Of a stretch of DNA of 64,000 nucleotides, positions 30,159 through 40,305 are shown one piece after another (within the stretch, counting starts at the first letter, position 1; each line of letters starts with the position of its first letter). The DNA is from Streptomyces sp. WAC08241 (GTDB lineage: Bacteria; Actinomycetota; Actinomycetes; Streptomycetales; Streptomycetaceae): contig CP042279.1 of the NCBI GenBank assembly GCA_007858575.1, positions 1,798,001-1,862,000 of the forward strand, in the 5' to 3' direction. Below the pieces are notes generated by a model. The model ran no database searches. It was given only the letters and a program-made list of their open reading frames with translations, and had not been told where the DNA came from. Both the position numbers and the translations under genes were made by a program.

Positions 30159-32445
30159 ATGTCCTCTCGTGCCACGCCGTGGCGCGCGCTCCTCGCGCTC
30201 GCCGTCGTCGCGCTCTCCCTCTGGATCGCCCTGACCACCCCGCCCCGCCTCGGACTCGACCTGCGCGGCGGCACCCGCATCGTCCTCCAGACCGAGGACG
30301 GCCCCACCATCCGCGCCGACGCCGCGGCCACCGACCGCGCCCTGGAGGTGCTCCGCAAGCGCGTCGACGGCCTCGGCGTCGCCGAACCCTCCCTCGCCCG
30401 CTCCGGCGAGCGCCGCATCGTCGTCGAACTCCCCGGCCTGCGCGACCCGCGCCAGGCCGCCGAGACCATCGGCCGCACCGCTCAGCTCACCTTCCACGCC
30501 GTCACCGGCGAGGCGGAGGGACTGGCCGGACCGGCCGCCGCCGACGGCACCCGCGTCCTCGCCGACCCCGACGCGCCCGGCCGCTATCTCGCCCTGGCCG
30601 CCCCCGCCCTGACCGGCGACGGCGTCGAGAACGCGAAGGCCGCCCTCGACACCACGAGCGGCCGGGGCTGGACCGTCGACCTCTCCTTCCGCGACCGGGC
30701 CGCGGGCGACTGGGCGCGGATCACCGGCGACGCCGCCTGCGCGTCCCCGGGCGACCCGGCCCGCAGGGTCGCCATCGTCCTCGACGACCGGATCGTCTCC
30801 GCGCCCGGCATGCAGACGGGTGTCGCCTGCGGGACGGGCATCGGCGGCGGCTCCGCGCAGATCACCGGCGGCTTCTCCGGCCAGGAGGCCCGCGACCTCG
30901 CCGCGCTCGTCCAGGGCGGCGCGCTGCCCGTCCCCGTGACGACGGTCGAGCAGAGCACCGTCGGCCCGACGCTCGGCGCGGAGGCGATCCGGGCCAGTGC
31001 CCTGGCGGCGGTGATCGGCCTCGCCTGCACCGGCCTCTTCGTCATCGCCGTCTACCGGCTCCTCGGCCTCCTCGCCACCGTCGCCCTCCTGCTGTACGGC
31101 CTGATCTCGTACGCCGCCGTGGTCGCCCTGGGCGCCACCTCACCCTGCCCGGCCTCGCCGGTTTCGTCCTGGCCGTCGGCATCGCCGTCGACGCCAACGT
31201 CCTGGTCTTCGAACGGGCCAGGGAGGAGTACGCGGCCCTGGGCAGGACCGCCGGGCGCGACCTGCGGCGGCCGGTGACGACGGCGTTCGGCAAGGTGTGG
31301 AGCGCGGTCGCCGACTCCCACGTCACCACCCTGCTCGCCGCCGGCCTGCTGTTCGTCTTCGCCACCGGACCGGTCAAGGGCTTCGGCGTGACGCTCGCCG
31401 TCGGCGTCGTGACCTCGCTCCTCACCGCCATGGTGGTCACCCGGCTCCTCGCCGACCTGACGCTCCGGCTGCCCGCCGTGCGCAGGCGGCCGGCGGTGAC
31501 CGGCATCGCCGGACCCGGCCGACTGCGGACCCGGCTCACCCGCCGCGTCCCGCGCCTGACGGCCCACCGCCGCCGTTGGCTGATGGCTGCGCCGGACTGC
31601 TCCTCGTGGCCCTCGCCGGAATCGGCGTCCGGGGCGTGGAGTTCGGCGTCGAGTTCACCGGCGGCCGGGTCGTCCAGTACGCGGCCGACCGCCCGGTGGA
31701 CGCCGACGCGGCCCGCGCGGCGGTCGCGGACGCCGGCTTCCCCGACGCCGTCGTGCAGACCACCGGCGACGGAGACGTGTCGGTACGGGTGAAGGAGACG
31801 GGCGACGGCGAACAGCGGGAGATCCGTGAGGCGCTCACCGGGGTCGCCGGACCGGTGGCGGTCGAGCGCGACGACCTGATCGGCCCGAGCCTGGGCAGCG
31901 AGCTGCGCACCCACGCCCTGCTCGCGCTCGGCCTGGCGGTGGCGGCCCAGCTCCTCTACCTGACGGTGCGGTTCCGCTGGACGTACGCGACGGCCGCCGT
32001 CGCCGCCATGACCCAGGACGTCCTCCTGGTGATCGGCCTGTTCGCCTGGCTGGGCAAGCCGGCGGACAGCGTGTTCCTGGCCGCGCTGCTGACCGTCGTC
32101 GGCTACTCGGTCAACGACTCCGTCGTGGTCCTCGACCGGCTGCGGGAACTGCGGCGCCGCGGCGGCGGCACACCGCTGACCGACCTGGCCGACCGGGCGG
32201 TGGCCCAGACCCTCCCGCGCACGGTCAACACGGGCATGGGCGCGCTCTTCGTCCTGGTGGCGCTCGCCGTCCTGGGCGGGGACTCGCTCGCGGACTTCTC
32301 GGTCGCGCTGCTCGCCGGCGTCGTCCTGGGCATGGCCTCCACGGTCTTCACCGCGATCCCGCTGGCCGTGACCCTGGAGACCCGTCACCCGGCCCCCGCC
32401 CCGGCGGCTCCCGCGCCGCGCCGCCGCACGGGCGCCGTCGTCTGA
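30159..32445 (+). CDS. secDF: Fused protein-export component SecDF (frameshifted)
   Basis: SecD and SecF are joined in one product of about 760 residues. The SecD half has the N-terminal helix, GLDLRGGTRIVLQTEDGPTI, LRKRVDGLGVAEPSLARSGE, VELPGLRDPRQAAETIGRTA, then GFSGQEARDLAALVQGGALP and VEQSTVGPTLGAEAIRASAL, and LAVGIAVDANVLVFERAREE in its membrane part. The SecF half has GVEFGVEFTGGRVVQYAADR, VERDDLIGPSLGSELRTHAL, YSVNDSVVVLDRLRELRRRG and QTLPRTVNTGMGALFVLVAL. It aids Sec translocation using the proton gradient. Breaks near 31140 and 31585. Likely a second, accessory SecDF. ATG 30159 overlaps no ribosome site stronger than GGAG. Confidence 0.92.
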
Positions 32446-32454
32446 CTCGTCCCC

Positions 32455-32481
32455 GTCACCCCGCCCGTACGGCGGGGTGAC
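32455..32481 (+). terminator. Hairpin terminator after secDF
   Basis: A perfect 11-bp stem (32455-32465 with 32471-32481) and 5-base loop begin 10 bases after the secDF stop. Confidence 0.75.
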
Positions 32482-32522
32482 GGGAACGTCGGGGCTTCGG
32501 ACACCGGGGGAATAATCCGGGC

Positions 32523-32920
32523 ATGACGACGAACACACCGGGCACCGGCATCGTGGAAGCCGCGTGGCAGGAGCTGCTCGCCTCCGACCGGGTGAGCGCC
32601 GATCTGGTAGCGGCGGCGTACGCCGAACCTCGGCTGCGGCAGCTCTTCCCCTGGATCGGCATGTGGGAACTGCACTTCAGCCGCTGCACCGAGCAGCGCT
32701 GGACGTGGGACGTGCCGTACGTCGGTCCGACGGCGGCCGGCCCCGGCCACACCGGGCCGTACTACGTCGAGGGCCTTCGCGGACGCGGAGGATCGGCGAG
32801 GCCGGCACGGCGCGGGAGGCGGTCGCCATGGTGGTCGAGCGCCTCCCGCCCGGCTGCGGTCCGGCGTTCGTCGGCACGCCCGGGGAACTCGCCACGCACG
32901 AAGGCGCGAAGGAGGCCTGA
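32523..32920 (+). CDS. DUF6193-like protein (one frameshift)
   Basis: ATG 32523 starts MTTNTPGTGIVEAAWQELLA. Conserved stretches are YAEPRLRQLFPWIGMWELHF, SRCTEQRWTWDVPYVGPTA and, after a break near 32770, VAMVVERLPPGCGPAFVGTP. About 132 residues, soluble. I recall this as the DUF6193 family, found beside natural-product genes, but no biosynthetic cluster is evident here. Function unknown. Confidence 0.7.
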
Positions 32921-33035
32921 CCGGCCGTCAGGCCGCCGTACCGCCCAGGCGTTCGCGGCGACGGGCTGGGCCGGGCGCCGCCCTTCCGGTGCCCCGTGTC
33001 TCCAGGTCGCCCAGGTCGCCCCGGTCGCGGGGCCG

Positions 33036-34224
33036 TCAGCCCGGCAGCTCCGCCTCGATCAGGTCGGCCGCGTGCCGCGTGCCGCCCTCGCGGGCCATCG
33101 ATTCCTGGATCTCGCGCGCCCGGCGGGCCACCTCGGGGTCGTCGACGAGCGCCAGGACGGACTCCCGCAGCCGCTCGGGGGTCACCTCCTCCAGCGGCAG
33201 GTGCCGTGCCACCCCAGGACCGGAGCATGTCCGCGTTGCCGAACTGGTCGGTGGCCAGCGGCACGGCCACCATGGGGTGGCGGTGGCCAGGCCCTCCTGG
33301 CTCCCGCCCGCGCCCGCGTGGGTGACGAAGGCGTCGGCCTGCCGCAGGATCGCCAACTGGGGCACCCAGGAGCGCACCTCCACGTTCTCCGGCAGGGCGC
33401 CGAGTTCGGCCGGGTCGACGAACTTCCCGATCTGCAGGACGACGTGCCAGCCCGGCAGGTCGCCGAACGCCTCGACGCAGGCCCGGTAGAAGCCGGGCTG
33501 CTTGGTGAAGGCGGAGCCCAGCGAGACCAGGAGCACCTTCTCGGCGCCGGCCGGCCGCTCCCACGTGCCCTGGTCGGCGCGCTCGCCCTGGCAGGCTCCG
33601 ACGAAGGTGTAGACGGACTCGTCGACCCGGTCGGCCTGCGGCTGGAGGGCGCGCGGGATGAGGACGACCGCCCGGCGCGGCCGCGCGACGAACCGGTCGG
33701 GTGGGTGTCGATGCCGTGTCCGGCGAGCCACTCCCCGAACCGGGCGTAGTACGCCTTGCCGCGCGGCGAGGCCTTGAGCTCGGCGTACATCGGTTCGGCG
33801 ACCTCCTCCTCGTACCCCTCCCACGGCACGAGGTTCGGCCAGAGGGAGACGGCGGGACGCCCCACGTGTGGGCGAGGACGGGGGCCGGGTACGAGGTGAT
33901 GTCGTGCAGCACCAGGTCCGGCCGGTCCCCGTCGAAGGCCTCGGCGAGCCGGGGAGCGCCTGCACGGCGTCGGCCAGGAACGGCTCGATGTTGTCGATCA
34001 GTTCGGTGCCCCAGGCGTCCGGGTCGTCGTCGGTCGGGAGCGTCGAGGTGTAGACGACGGGGTGGCCCCGGTCTCCGCGACCTTCGCGGCGAAGGAGGCG
34101 GGAACGGCGTAGCTGACCCGGTGGCCCCGGGCGACGAGCTCGCGGATGACCTCCAGGCTGGGGTTCACGTGGCCGTGGGCGGCGATGGAGAACATGGCGA
34201 TGTGTGCGGGGAAACGGTGGTCAT
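33036..34224 (-). CDS. Macrolide glycosyltransferase, OleD/Mgt family (frameshifted)
   Basis: OleD-type enzymes inactivate macrolides by adding glucose from UDP-glucose. ATG 34224 ([20 protein letters not shown] after a one-base repair) has the acceptor-side His. [39 protein letters not shown] and [20 protein letters not shown] are family hallmarks. The donor domain has [51 protein letters not shown] and [15 protein letters not shown]. About seven breaks. End IEAELPG. A perfect palindrome lies 18 bases before the start codon and may be its operator. Confidence 0.9.
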
Positions 34225-34241
34225 GACGACCACCGTAGACG

Positions 34242-34259
34242 AGACGATACGTATCGTCT
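34242..34259. promoter_or_regulatory. Perfect 18-bp palindrome upstream of the macrolide glycosyltransferase, likely repressor operator
   Basis: AGACGATAC is mirrored by GTATCGTCT with no spacer. The core GATACGTATC resembles operators of TetR-type repressors. It overlaps the expected promoter or leader of the leftward glycosyltransferase gene. Confidence 0.65.
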
Positions 34260-34445
34260 ATCGGTTTTCGCGGAGAGTCCCGGCGCTCCGGTCCACCACC
34301 CGTCGGGCGGCGTTCACCGCCGGGAGCGGTCGACGACTCCCTCTATTGGCGTGGTCATGTCACGATGGCGCATGCCGTGCGGCGCTCCACGACGCCGTAC
34401 GCCGCACGCCCTCGCCCACCGCCGTCCGACCCAAGGGGGACGCAG

Positions 34446-35212
34446 TTGAAGACACCCGTGTACGCCGCCCGGGGAGGCCTCGCCTCGCCGGCGCCCTCGC
34501 GCTGGTCATCGCCCTGCCGGGCAGCGCGTTCGCCGCACCGCCCGCCGCCCTGCCCGGCAACGCCGACACCCTGGAGCAGACCTTCCAGCCGGCCTTCGAC
34601 TACGACACGGACGGCTGCTACCCCACCGCCGCCATCGGCCCCGACGGCACCCTCAACGGCGGCCTCAACCCGTCCGGCGCCCTCAACGGCCAGTGCCGCG
34701 ACGCCTCCGACCTCGCCGCCACCAACGGCTACTCCCGCGCGAAGTGCAACAACGGCTGGTGCGCGATCCTCTACGGCCTCTACTTCGAGAAGGACCAGGC
34801 GGTGCCCGGCAGCGGCCTCGGCGGACACCGCCACGACTGGGAGCATGTCGTGGTCTGGGTGCGCGACGGCCGGGCGGAGTACGTCTCCACCTCCGCCCAC
34901 GGGAACTTCGACACCTACGCCCGCGACCGGATCCGCTGGGACGGCGCCCACCCCAAGGTCGTCTACCACAAGGACGGCATCGGCACCCACTGCTTCCGCC
35001 CTGCCAACACCAACGACGAACCGCCCGAGAACCACCGCCGCACCTGGCAGTTCCCCACTCTGGTCGGCTGGAACGGCTACCCCGCCGGCATCCGCGAGAA
35101 GCTCGTCGCGGCCGACTTCGGCAGCGCCCACTTCGGCCTCAAGGACGGAAGCTTCGCCGACCACCTCGCCAAGGCCGAACCCGCCGGGATCACCTTCGAC
35201 CCGAACGGCTGA
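34446..35212 (+). CDS. NPP1/NLP family secreted protein (one frameshift)
   Basis: TTG 34446 is preceded by GGGGGA. A signal peptide (RLAGALALVIALPGSAFAAP) follows a break near 34470. The mature domain has the NLP layout: ALNGQCRDASDLAATNGYSR, CNNGWCAILYGLYFEKDQAV, then the conserved heptapeptide in GLGGHRHDWEHVVVWVRDG (GHRHDWE intact), HPKVVYHKDGIGTHCFRPAN and DFGSAHFGLKDGSFADHLAK. NLPs bind plant sphingolipids and some are cytolytic; in soil actinomycetes the role is not known. About 255 residues. Confidence 0.9.
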
Positions 35213-35293
35213 CCCGACCCCCGGCCGCTCACGAAGGGATGAATCCACGGCGATGGCGCCCCGCCGGACACGGCGGGGCGCCACGCCGCCGAC

Positions 35294-37274
35294 GTGCGCA
35301 AAGAAGGCAACAAGGTCGTTCCCGGACAGCGGAACGCCGGACGGGGACCCGGGGCGGACCGGCCCGCGACCACCCCGGCCGCCCGGCCCCGGACGCCGTA
35401 CCCCGCCCCCTCGGTGGAGGCACGCCTCCGCTACTGGTTCGACACCACCCTCGCCCGCGGCATACCGGCCCTCTGCGGCTGGCTCGCCCTCGGCTGCCTC
35501 GCGCTCGTCGTCCCCGTCAGCGCCCTCCTGGTGTGGACCGACCGGAGCGCCCCCGCCACCCTCGGGGCGAGGATCGCGGCGGTCTGGCGGAGCACCGGAC
35601 AGACCATGCGCCTGGGCGGCGAGGTCGGACCGCCCCTGCGCATCGTCCTGTCCGTGCTCCTCGCCCTCATCGCCCTCCTCTACGTCTCCACCCTGGTCAG
35701 CCTCATCACCACCGGCCTCACCGACCGGCTGATGGCCCTCGACCGGGGCCGGGCCACGATCCTGGAGCGCGGCCACACCGTCGTCCTCGGCTGGTCCGAA
35801 CAGATCCCGACCGTCGTCTCCGAACTGGTCGCCGCCCGCACCGACCGGCGCCGCCGCGTGATCGCGGTCCTCGCCGACCGGGAGAAGTCCGCCATGGAGG
35901 AGGACCTCCACACCACCGCCCGCGCCACGGGCCGCACCCGCGTCCTGTGCCGCACCGGCCGCCCCGCCGACCCCGTCGCCCTCGCCCGCGTGAGCCCGGA
36001 CACCGCGGACTGCGTCCTCGTCCTGCCGCGCGACGACCCCCGGGACGACGCCGAGACCGTCAAGACCCTGCTCTCCTCTCGGCCGCCCTGGGGAGGACCG
36101 GCGGGTCCGCGTCGTCGCCGCCGTGCGCGACGACCGGCACCTCGCCGCCGCCCGACTGGCCGGCGGCCCCGGACCACCGTCCTGGACGTGGACGACATCA
36201 CGGCCCGGCTCGTCGTCGACTGCGCCCGGCAGCCCGGACTCTCCCTCGTGCACCAGGAACTCCTCGACTTCGCCGGACACGAGTTCCACACCCTGCGCGA
36301 CCCCCGCCTGCCCGGCCTGACCTTCGAGGAGGCCGCCGGGGCCTGCCCGGAGTCCATCGCCGTCGGCATCGCCCACGACGACGGCACCGTGACGCTCAAC
36401 CCGCCCCGGCCCGCCCGCTTCCGGGAGGACGACAGCCTCCTCGTGATCGCGCGGGACGAGCACTCCACCCGGCTGTCCGACCTCCCCGTGCCCCACGACC
36501 CGAGGGCCCTCGCCCACGCGCCGTCCCCGGCCCCCGCCCCGGCCGAACGCGTCCTCCTCCTCGGCTGGAACCGCAGGGCGCCCCGGATCGTGGACCAGCT
36601 CTCACGGCGCACCCCGCCCGGCTCGACCCTCGACGTCGTGGCCGGGCCGCGTGCCGCGACGACCGCCGCCGTACGGTCCGCCGCCGGGGCCCTCGCCCCC
36701 GCATGCCGGTGCGCCACCATCCCGCGGACCCCGCGCTCAGGTCGACGACGGACGCCCTCGACCTCACCCGCTACGACGTCGTGATCGTGCTCGGCCCCGA
36801 CCCCCGCCCCGGCCGCGGCGACCCGGACGACCGGACCCTCGTCACCCTCCTGCACCTGCGGGCCCGGGGAGGAGGAGGGCGGCCGCCACGTGCCCGTCGT
36901 CACCGAGATGGCCGACGACCGCAACCGGCTGATCGCCCCGCGGCACCCCTGGGCCGACTTCGTCGTCAGCGGCAGGCTCGTCGGCCTCCTCATGACCCAG
37001 ATCTCCCAGAACCCGCACCTGACCGCCGTGTTCGAGGAACTCTCTCCCCGGCCGGCAACGCCTCCACCTCCGCCCGGCCTCCCACTACGTCACCACCGGC
37101 CGGACGGCCTCCTTCGCCGCCGTCGCCGCGTCGGCCGCCCGCCGCGGCGAGTGCGCCATCGGCTACCGCTCCGCGGCCGCCTCCGGCCACGGCATGCGCG
37201 TCAATCCGCCCAAGGCCCACGTACGGTACTGGCACGCGCGGGACCAGGTCGTCCTGATCGCGCCGGGCGACTGA
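35294..37274 (+). CDS. CASTOR/POLLUX-like ion channel with NAD-binding regions (frameshifted)
   Basis: GTG 35294 begins a 50-residue basic tail. Two membrane segments (GWLALGCLALVVPVSALLVW and VLSVLLALIALLYVSTLVSL) flank a pore-like region. LERGHTVVLGWSEQIPTVVS starts an RCK/TrkA-N-like NAD domain; KSAMEEDLHTTARATGRTRV and VLDVDDITARLVVDCARQPG follow, then a second domain at AERVLLLGWNRRAPRIVDQL and HVPVVTEMADDRNRLIAPRH. The end is RVNPPKAHVRYWHARDQVVL. The layout matches bacterial homologues of plant CASTOR/POLLUX. About five breaks between 36075 and 37060. Restored about 660 residues. Confidence 0.8.
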
Positions 37275-37365
37275 CCCCCGGCCACGCCCCTGACCACGGG
37301 GGAGAACACCTATGGTGGACACGACGTCATGGCGGGTGACGCGCGCGTGAACACGGGGGAAGACG

Positions 37366-37812
37366 ATGACGACGACGGCCGGTGCCGACGGCGACGACTG
37401 TGCCGTGCCCGAGGACGACCTCATGCAGGTCGGATACGCGTGGGACGAGGGCGACGGGCTCATGGCCGAGGCCCGCGACCGCGCCACCGCCTTCCTGGAG
37501 AAGGCCCGCGCCGTCTGGGGCGTGCCCGTCTCCGAGCGCGCGGAGGAGCTGACGCGGCTCGTCGTCAGCGAACTGGTCACGAACGCCCGCCGGCACGCCC
37601 CCGGCCCGGTGCTGCTGCAACTGCGCATCGGCGCCGGGACCGTGGACGTCGTGGTGTGGGACAGCGAGCCCACGGTTCCGGCGGCCCACGCCGCCGACCC
37701 GGACCGGATCGGTCAGCACGGCCTGGAGATCGTCAAGGCCGTCGCCCGGGAGCTCCGCGTCCGGCGGGAACCGGTCGGCAAGCGCGTCACCGCCCGCATC
37801 GACCTGGACTGA
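37366..37812 (+). CDS. RsbW-like ATP-binding regulatory protein (HATPase_c_2)
   Basis: This is an intact 148-residue frame from ATG 37366 with GGGGGAA upstream. The GHKL N box is LVVSELVTNARRHAPGPVLL, the G1 region DVVVWDSEPTVPAAHAADPD and the glycine lid DRIGQHGLEIVKAVARELRV. Such proteins phosphorylate anti-sigma antagonists or act as regulatory kinases. It converges on a response regulator gene (stop to stop, 18 bases). It is cytoplasmic. Its partner is not clear. Confidence 0.82.
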   Translation: MTTTAGADGDDCAVPEDDLMQVGYAWDEGDGLMAEARDRATAFLEKARAVWGVPVSERAEELTRLVVSELVTNARRHAPGPVLLQLRIGAGTVDVVVWDSEPTVPAAHAADPDRIGQHGLEIVKAVARELRVRREPVGKRVTARIDLD

Positions 37813-37830
37813 ACCCGCCCCTTTCGGACG

Positions 37831-38254
37831 TCAGGGGCGCGGGCGGGCGGCGGTGTCGAGGTAGAAGGCGTCGATGCTCTGGACGGCCCGCTCGAACTCC
37901 TCCAGGTTGACCGGCTTGGTCACGTAGGCGTTGGCGTGGCTGCTGTACGCCCCCGTCACGTCGTCGGGCGCCGTCGACGTGGTCAGGACGACCACGGAAT
38001 GGTCTGGAGGTCCTCGTCGGACTTGAGGACCTTCAGCAGCTCCCGGCCGTTCATCCGGGGCATGTTCAGGTCGAGGACGATGAGGTCGGGACGGGGGCGT
38101 CCGGGGCGCGCAGGTGCTCGAGGGCGGCGACCCCGTCGGTGACCTGGACCAGGTTGCGGGCCCCGCGCTCGGAGAGTGCCTCCTCGATGAGCATGGCATC
38201 GGCGACGTCGTCCTCGACTAGCAGGACGTCGAAGGGGCGGGCGGGGGTGGTCAT
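37831..38254 (-). CDS. Rcp1-type single-domain response regulator (frameshifted)
   Basis: ATG 38254 starts [20 protein letters not shown] with the acidic pair. The phosphoacceptor is in [20 protein letters not shown], the threonine in [13 protein letters not shown] and the lysine in [20 protein letters not shown]. About 142 residues with no output domain, so it signals through protein contacts. Breaks near 38095 and 38000. An upstream small gene runs directly into it in frame, and a large phytochrome-type kinase is divergent from that pair. Confidence 0.9.
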
Positions 38255-38597
38255 GATCGGTTGCTCCGTGGGTTTGTCGTGTGAGTGGTCGAAGAGCCCC
38301 GGCCAGCGGCGGCGGGCTCCCTGTCGGGTCATGCCGCAGGCCGCTCCGAGTTGCGGATAGCCGGCCCCGCACGGGCGCGGCCACGACCGCCTCCTGCTGG
38401 AGCCGTTCGGCGGCCTTCTGGACGTGGTCCAGGACGTGGAGCAGGGCCAGGGCCTGCGCGCGGTCGTCCGGTGCCGGTTGCGAGGGATCGTCCAGGAGGC
38501 GCCGGACGAGGCGCCGCGCGAGGTCGCCGACCGCGGCGTCCGCGGCGGCGGCCGTCTCCTGCGGAGTGGTCCGCAACACGAAGTTCTTGCCTGGCAC
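38255..38597 (-). CDS. Small helical protein of unknown function, leading into the response regulator
   Basis: GTG 38597 starts [20 protein letters not shown]. Helical text follows ([40 protein letters not shown]), and near 38375 a frame change is needed to reach [20 protein letters not shown], which resembles a DNA-binding helix-turn-helix. In the sequence as given no stop separates it from the response regulator: the frame reads [24 protein letters not shown] lies before that internal ATG. It may be a separate gene whose stop is lost by error, or a fusion. Confidence 0.6.
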
Positions 38598-38627
38598 ATC
38601 CGGCACTCTAGGTCCCCAGGGGTCCGG

Positions 38628-38645
38628 CGACAACAACCGTTGTCG
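38628..38645. promoter_or_regulatory. Inverted repeat between divergent kinase and regulator genes
   Basis: CGACAAC and GTTGTCG are perfect 7-bp arms around a 4-base centre, 31 bases before the leftward GTG 38597 and 58 bases before the rightward kinase ATG. This is a plausible operator for one or both. Confidence 0.5.
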
Positions 38646-38703
38646 CCCATTACAGTGATCGCGCCGCACCTTCGGCGGCTGTCGCAGCAGAGGAGTCCGC
38701 ACC

Positions 38704-40305
38704 ATGACCGGCGATGGGAAGCAACCGCGTGGGCGGGCCTGTCCGCATGGACGACCCGGCGGTGGCTTCGCGTGGGCGCGGCCATCTCCCTGGTCGTCCT
38801 GGCCCTGCTCGGAACGACGGGCGGCTGGGTCCTCCTGAGGACCGAGACGCTCAGCAAGGAACTCGTGGACGTGCGGTCCCCCGCGCTGACCACGGCCATC
38901 CGCCTGGAGTCGGCGCTCCTCAACCAGGAGACGGGGATCCGCGGCTACGGCCTGACCGGCACCCCCGACTTCCTCACCCCCTACCGGGAGGGATTCGCCG
39001 AGCAGGAGACGCGGACCGCGCAGCTCTCCGAGCTCCTCGCCGACGACCGGGCGGCCCTGGCCGACCTCGCGACCGTGCGGGACGCCGTGGCCGTGTGGCA
39101 GGAGAGGATCGCGCGTCCGGTCGCCGCCGCGCCGCCCGGCTCGCCCTCGCCGCTGGCGCCGCGCGGGCGACGGAGGCAAGGAGACCTTCGACACCGTGCG
39201 CGCCGCCCTGGGCGCGCAGCAGGAGCGGCTGCTCGGGGAGCGCCTCCGCACGAGGGACGACCTGATGATCATGATGGGCGTCCGGAACTGGGTCTTCGGC
39301 GCCATCGCGGTGCTCATCGCCGTACTGACCGCCCTGATCTTCGAGGGCCTGCGCCGGGGCATCAACGAGCCCCTGGACCGGCTCGGCGCGGACGCCCGGA
39401 CCATCGCCGGGGTGATTTCGATCACCCCATCACCCCTCCGGCCCCGCCGACCTGCGGCTCCTCGGCGAGGAGATCGACTCCATGCGCCGGCGCCTCGTGC
39501 GGGAACTGGCCTTCACGGAGGAGGCCCGCATGCGCCTCGACGCGCAGGCCGCCGACCTCCAGCGCTCCAACGCCGAGCTGGAGCAGTTCGCGTACGTGGC
39601 CTCGCACGACCTCCAGGAGCCGCTGCGCAAGGTCTCCAGCTTCACCCAGCTCCTCCAGCGGCGCTACGGAGGACAGCTCGACAGCCGGGCCGACCAGTAC
39701 ATCGACTTCGCCGTCGACGGGGCGAACCGCATGCAGGTCCTCATCAACGACCTGCTCGACTTCTCCCGCGTCGGACGCCTGCACAACACCCACCAGAGCG
39801 TCGACCTCGACGAGGTCCTGGAGCGGACCCTGTCCTCCCTGAGCGTCGGCATCGAGGAGGCCGGGGCGGTCATCACGCACGACCCGCTGCCGACCCTGGT
39901 CGCCGACCCCACCCAGATGGGGATGCTGTGGCAGAACCTGATCGGCAACGCCGTGAAGTTCCGCCGCCCGGACGAGGCGCCCCGGATCCGGGTCACGGCG
40001 GCCCGGGAGGGCCGGCTGTGGCGCTTCACCGTCACCGACAACGGCATCGGCATCGCCCCGGAGTACGCCGACAAGGTCTTCGTGATCTTCCAGCGGCTGC
40101 ACACCAAGGACGTGTACTCGGGCAGCGGCATCGGCCTCGCGATGTGCAAGAAGATCGTCGAGTTCCACGGCGGCACCATCGCGGTCGACACCGACCACCA
40201 CGACGGAGCGCGCATCACCTTCACCCTGGCGCCCGAGCCGCCGGAGATCCCCTCCAGGCCGACGTGCCGCAGGCCGCCGCGTCCGGCACGGAGCGCACGA
40301 GATGA
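38704..40305 (+). CDS. Sensor histidine kinase, CHASE3-HAMP-HisKA-HATPase (frameshifted)
   Basis: GAGGAG precedes ATG 38704. After a break near 38720 the first helix is [20 protein letters not shown]. The CHASE3 sensor has [20 protein letters not shown], and a second helix [20 protein letters not shown] precedes HAMP. The phosphoacceptor motif is [20 protein letters not shown], and the kinase boxes are [20 protein letters not shown] (N), [20 protein letters not shown] (G1) and [20 protein letters not shown] (G2). This resembles Cph1-type kinases. The stop overlaps the next start (ATGA). Breaks near 38720, 39150, 39410 and 40245. Confidence 0.9.

Noticed and set aside
30159..32445. Separate secD and secF genes
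   Set aside because: Only one-base breaks separate the parts and there is no second start or ribosome site; a fused SecDF fits.
34355..36517. A 720-residue open frame on the minus strand
   Set aside because: It lies opposite the well-supported NLP and CASTOR-like genes, has Gly/Val/Glu-rich composition with no motif, and is the usual antisense artefact of very high GC third positions.
37816..37839. Terminator between the RsbW-like gene and the response regulator
   Set aside because: The stem is only about seven bases and overlaps a stop codon; too weak to list.
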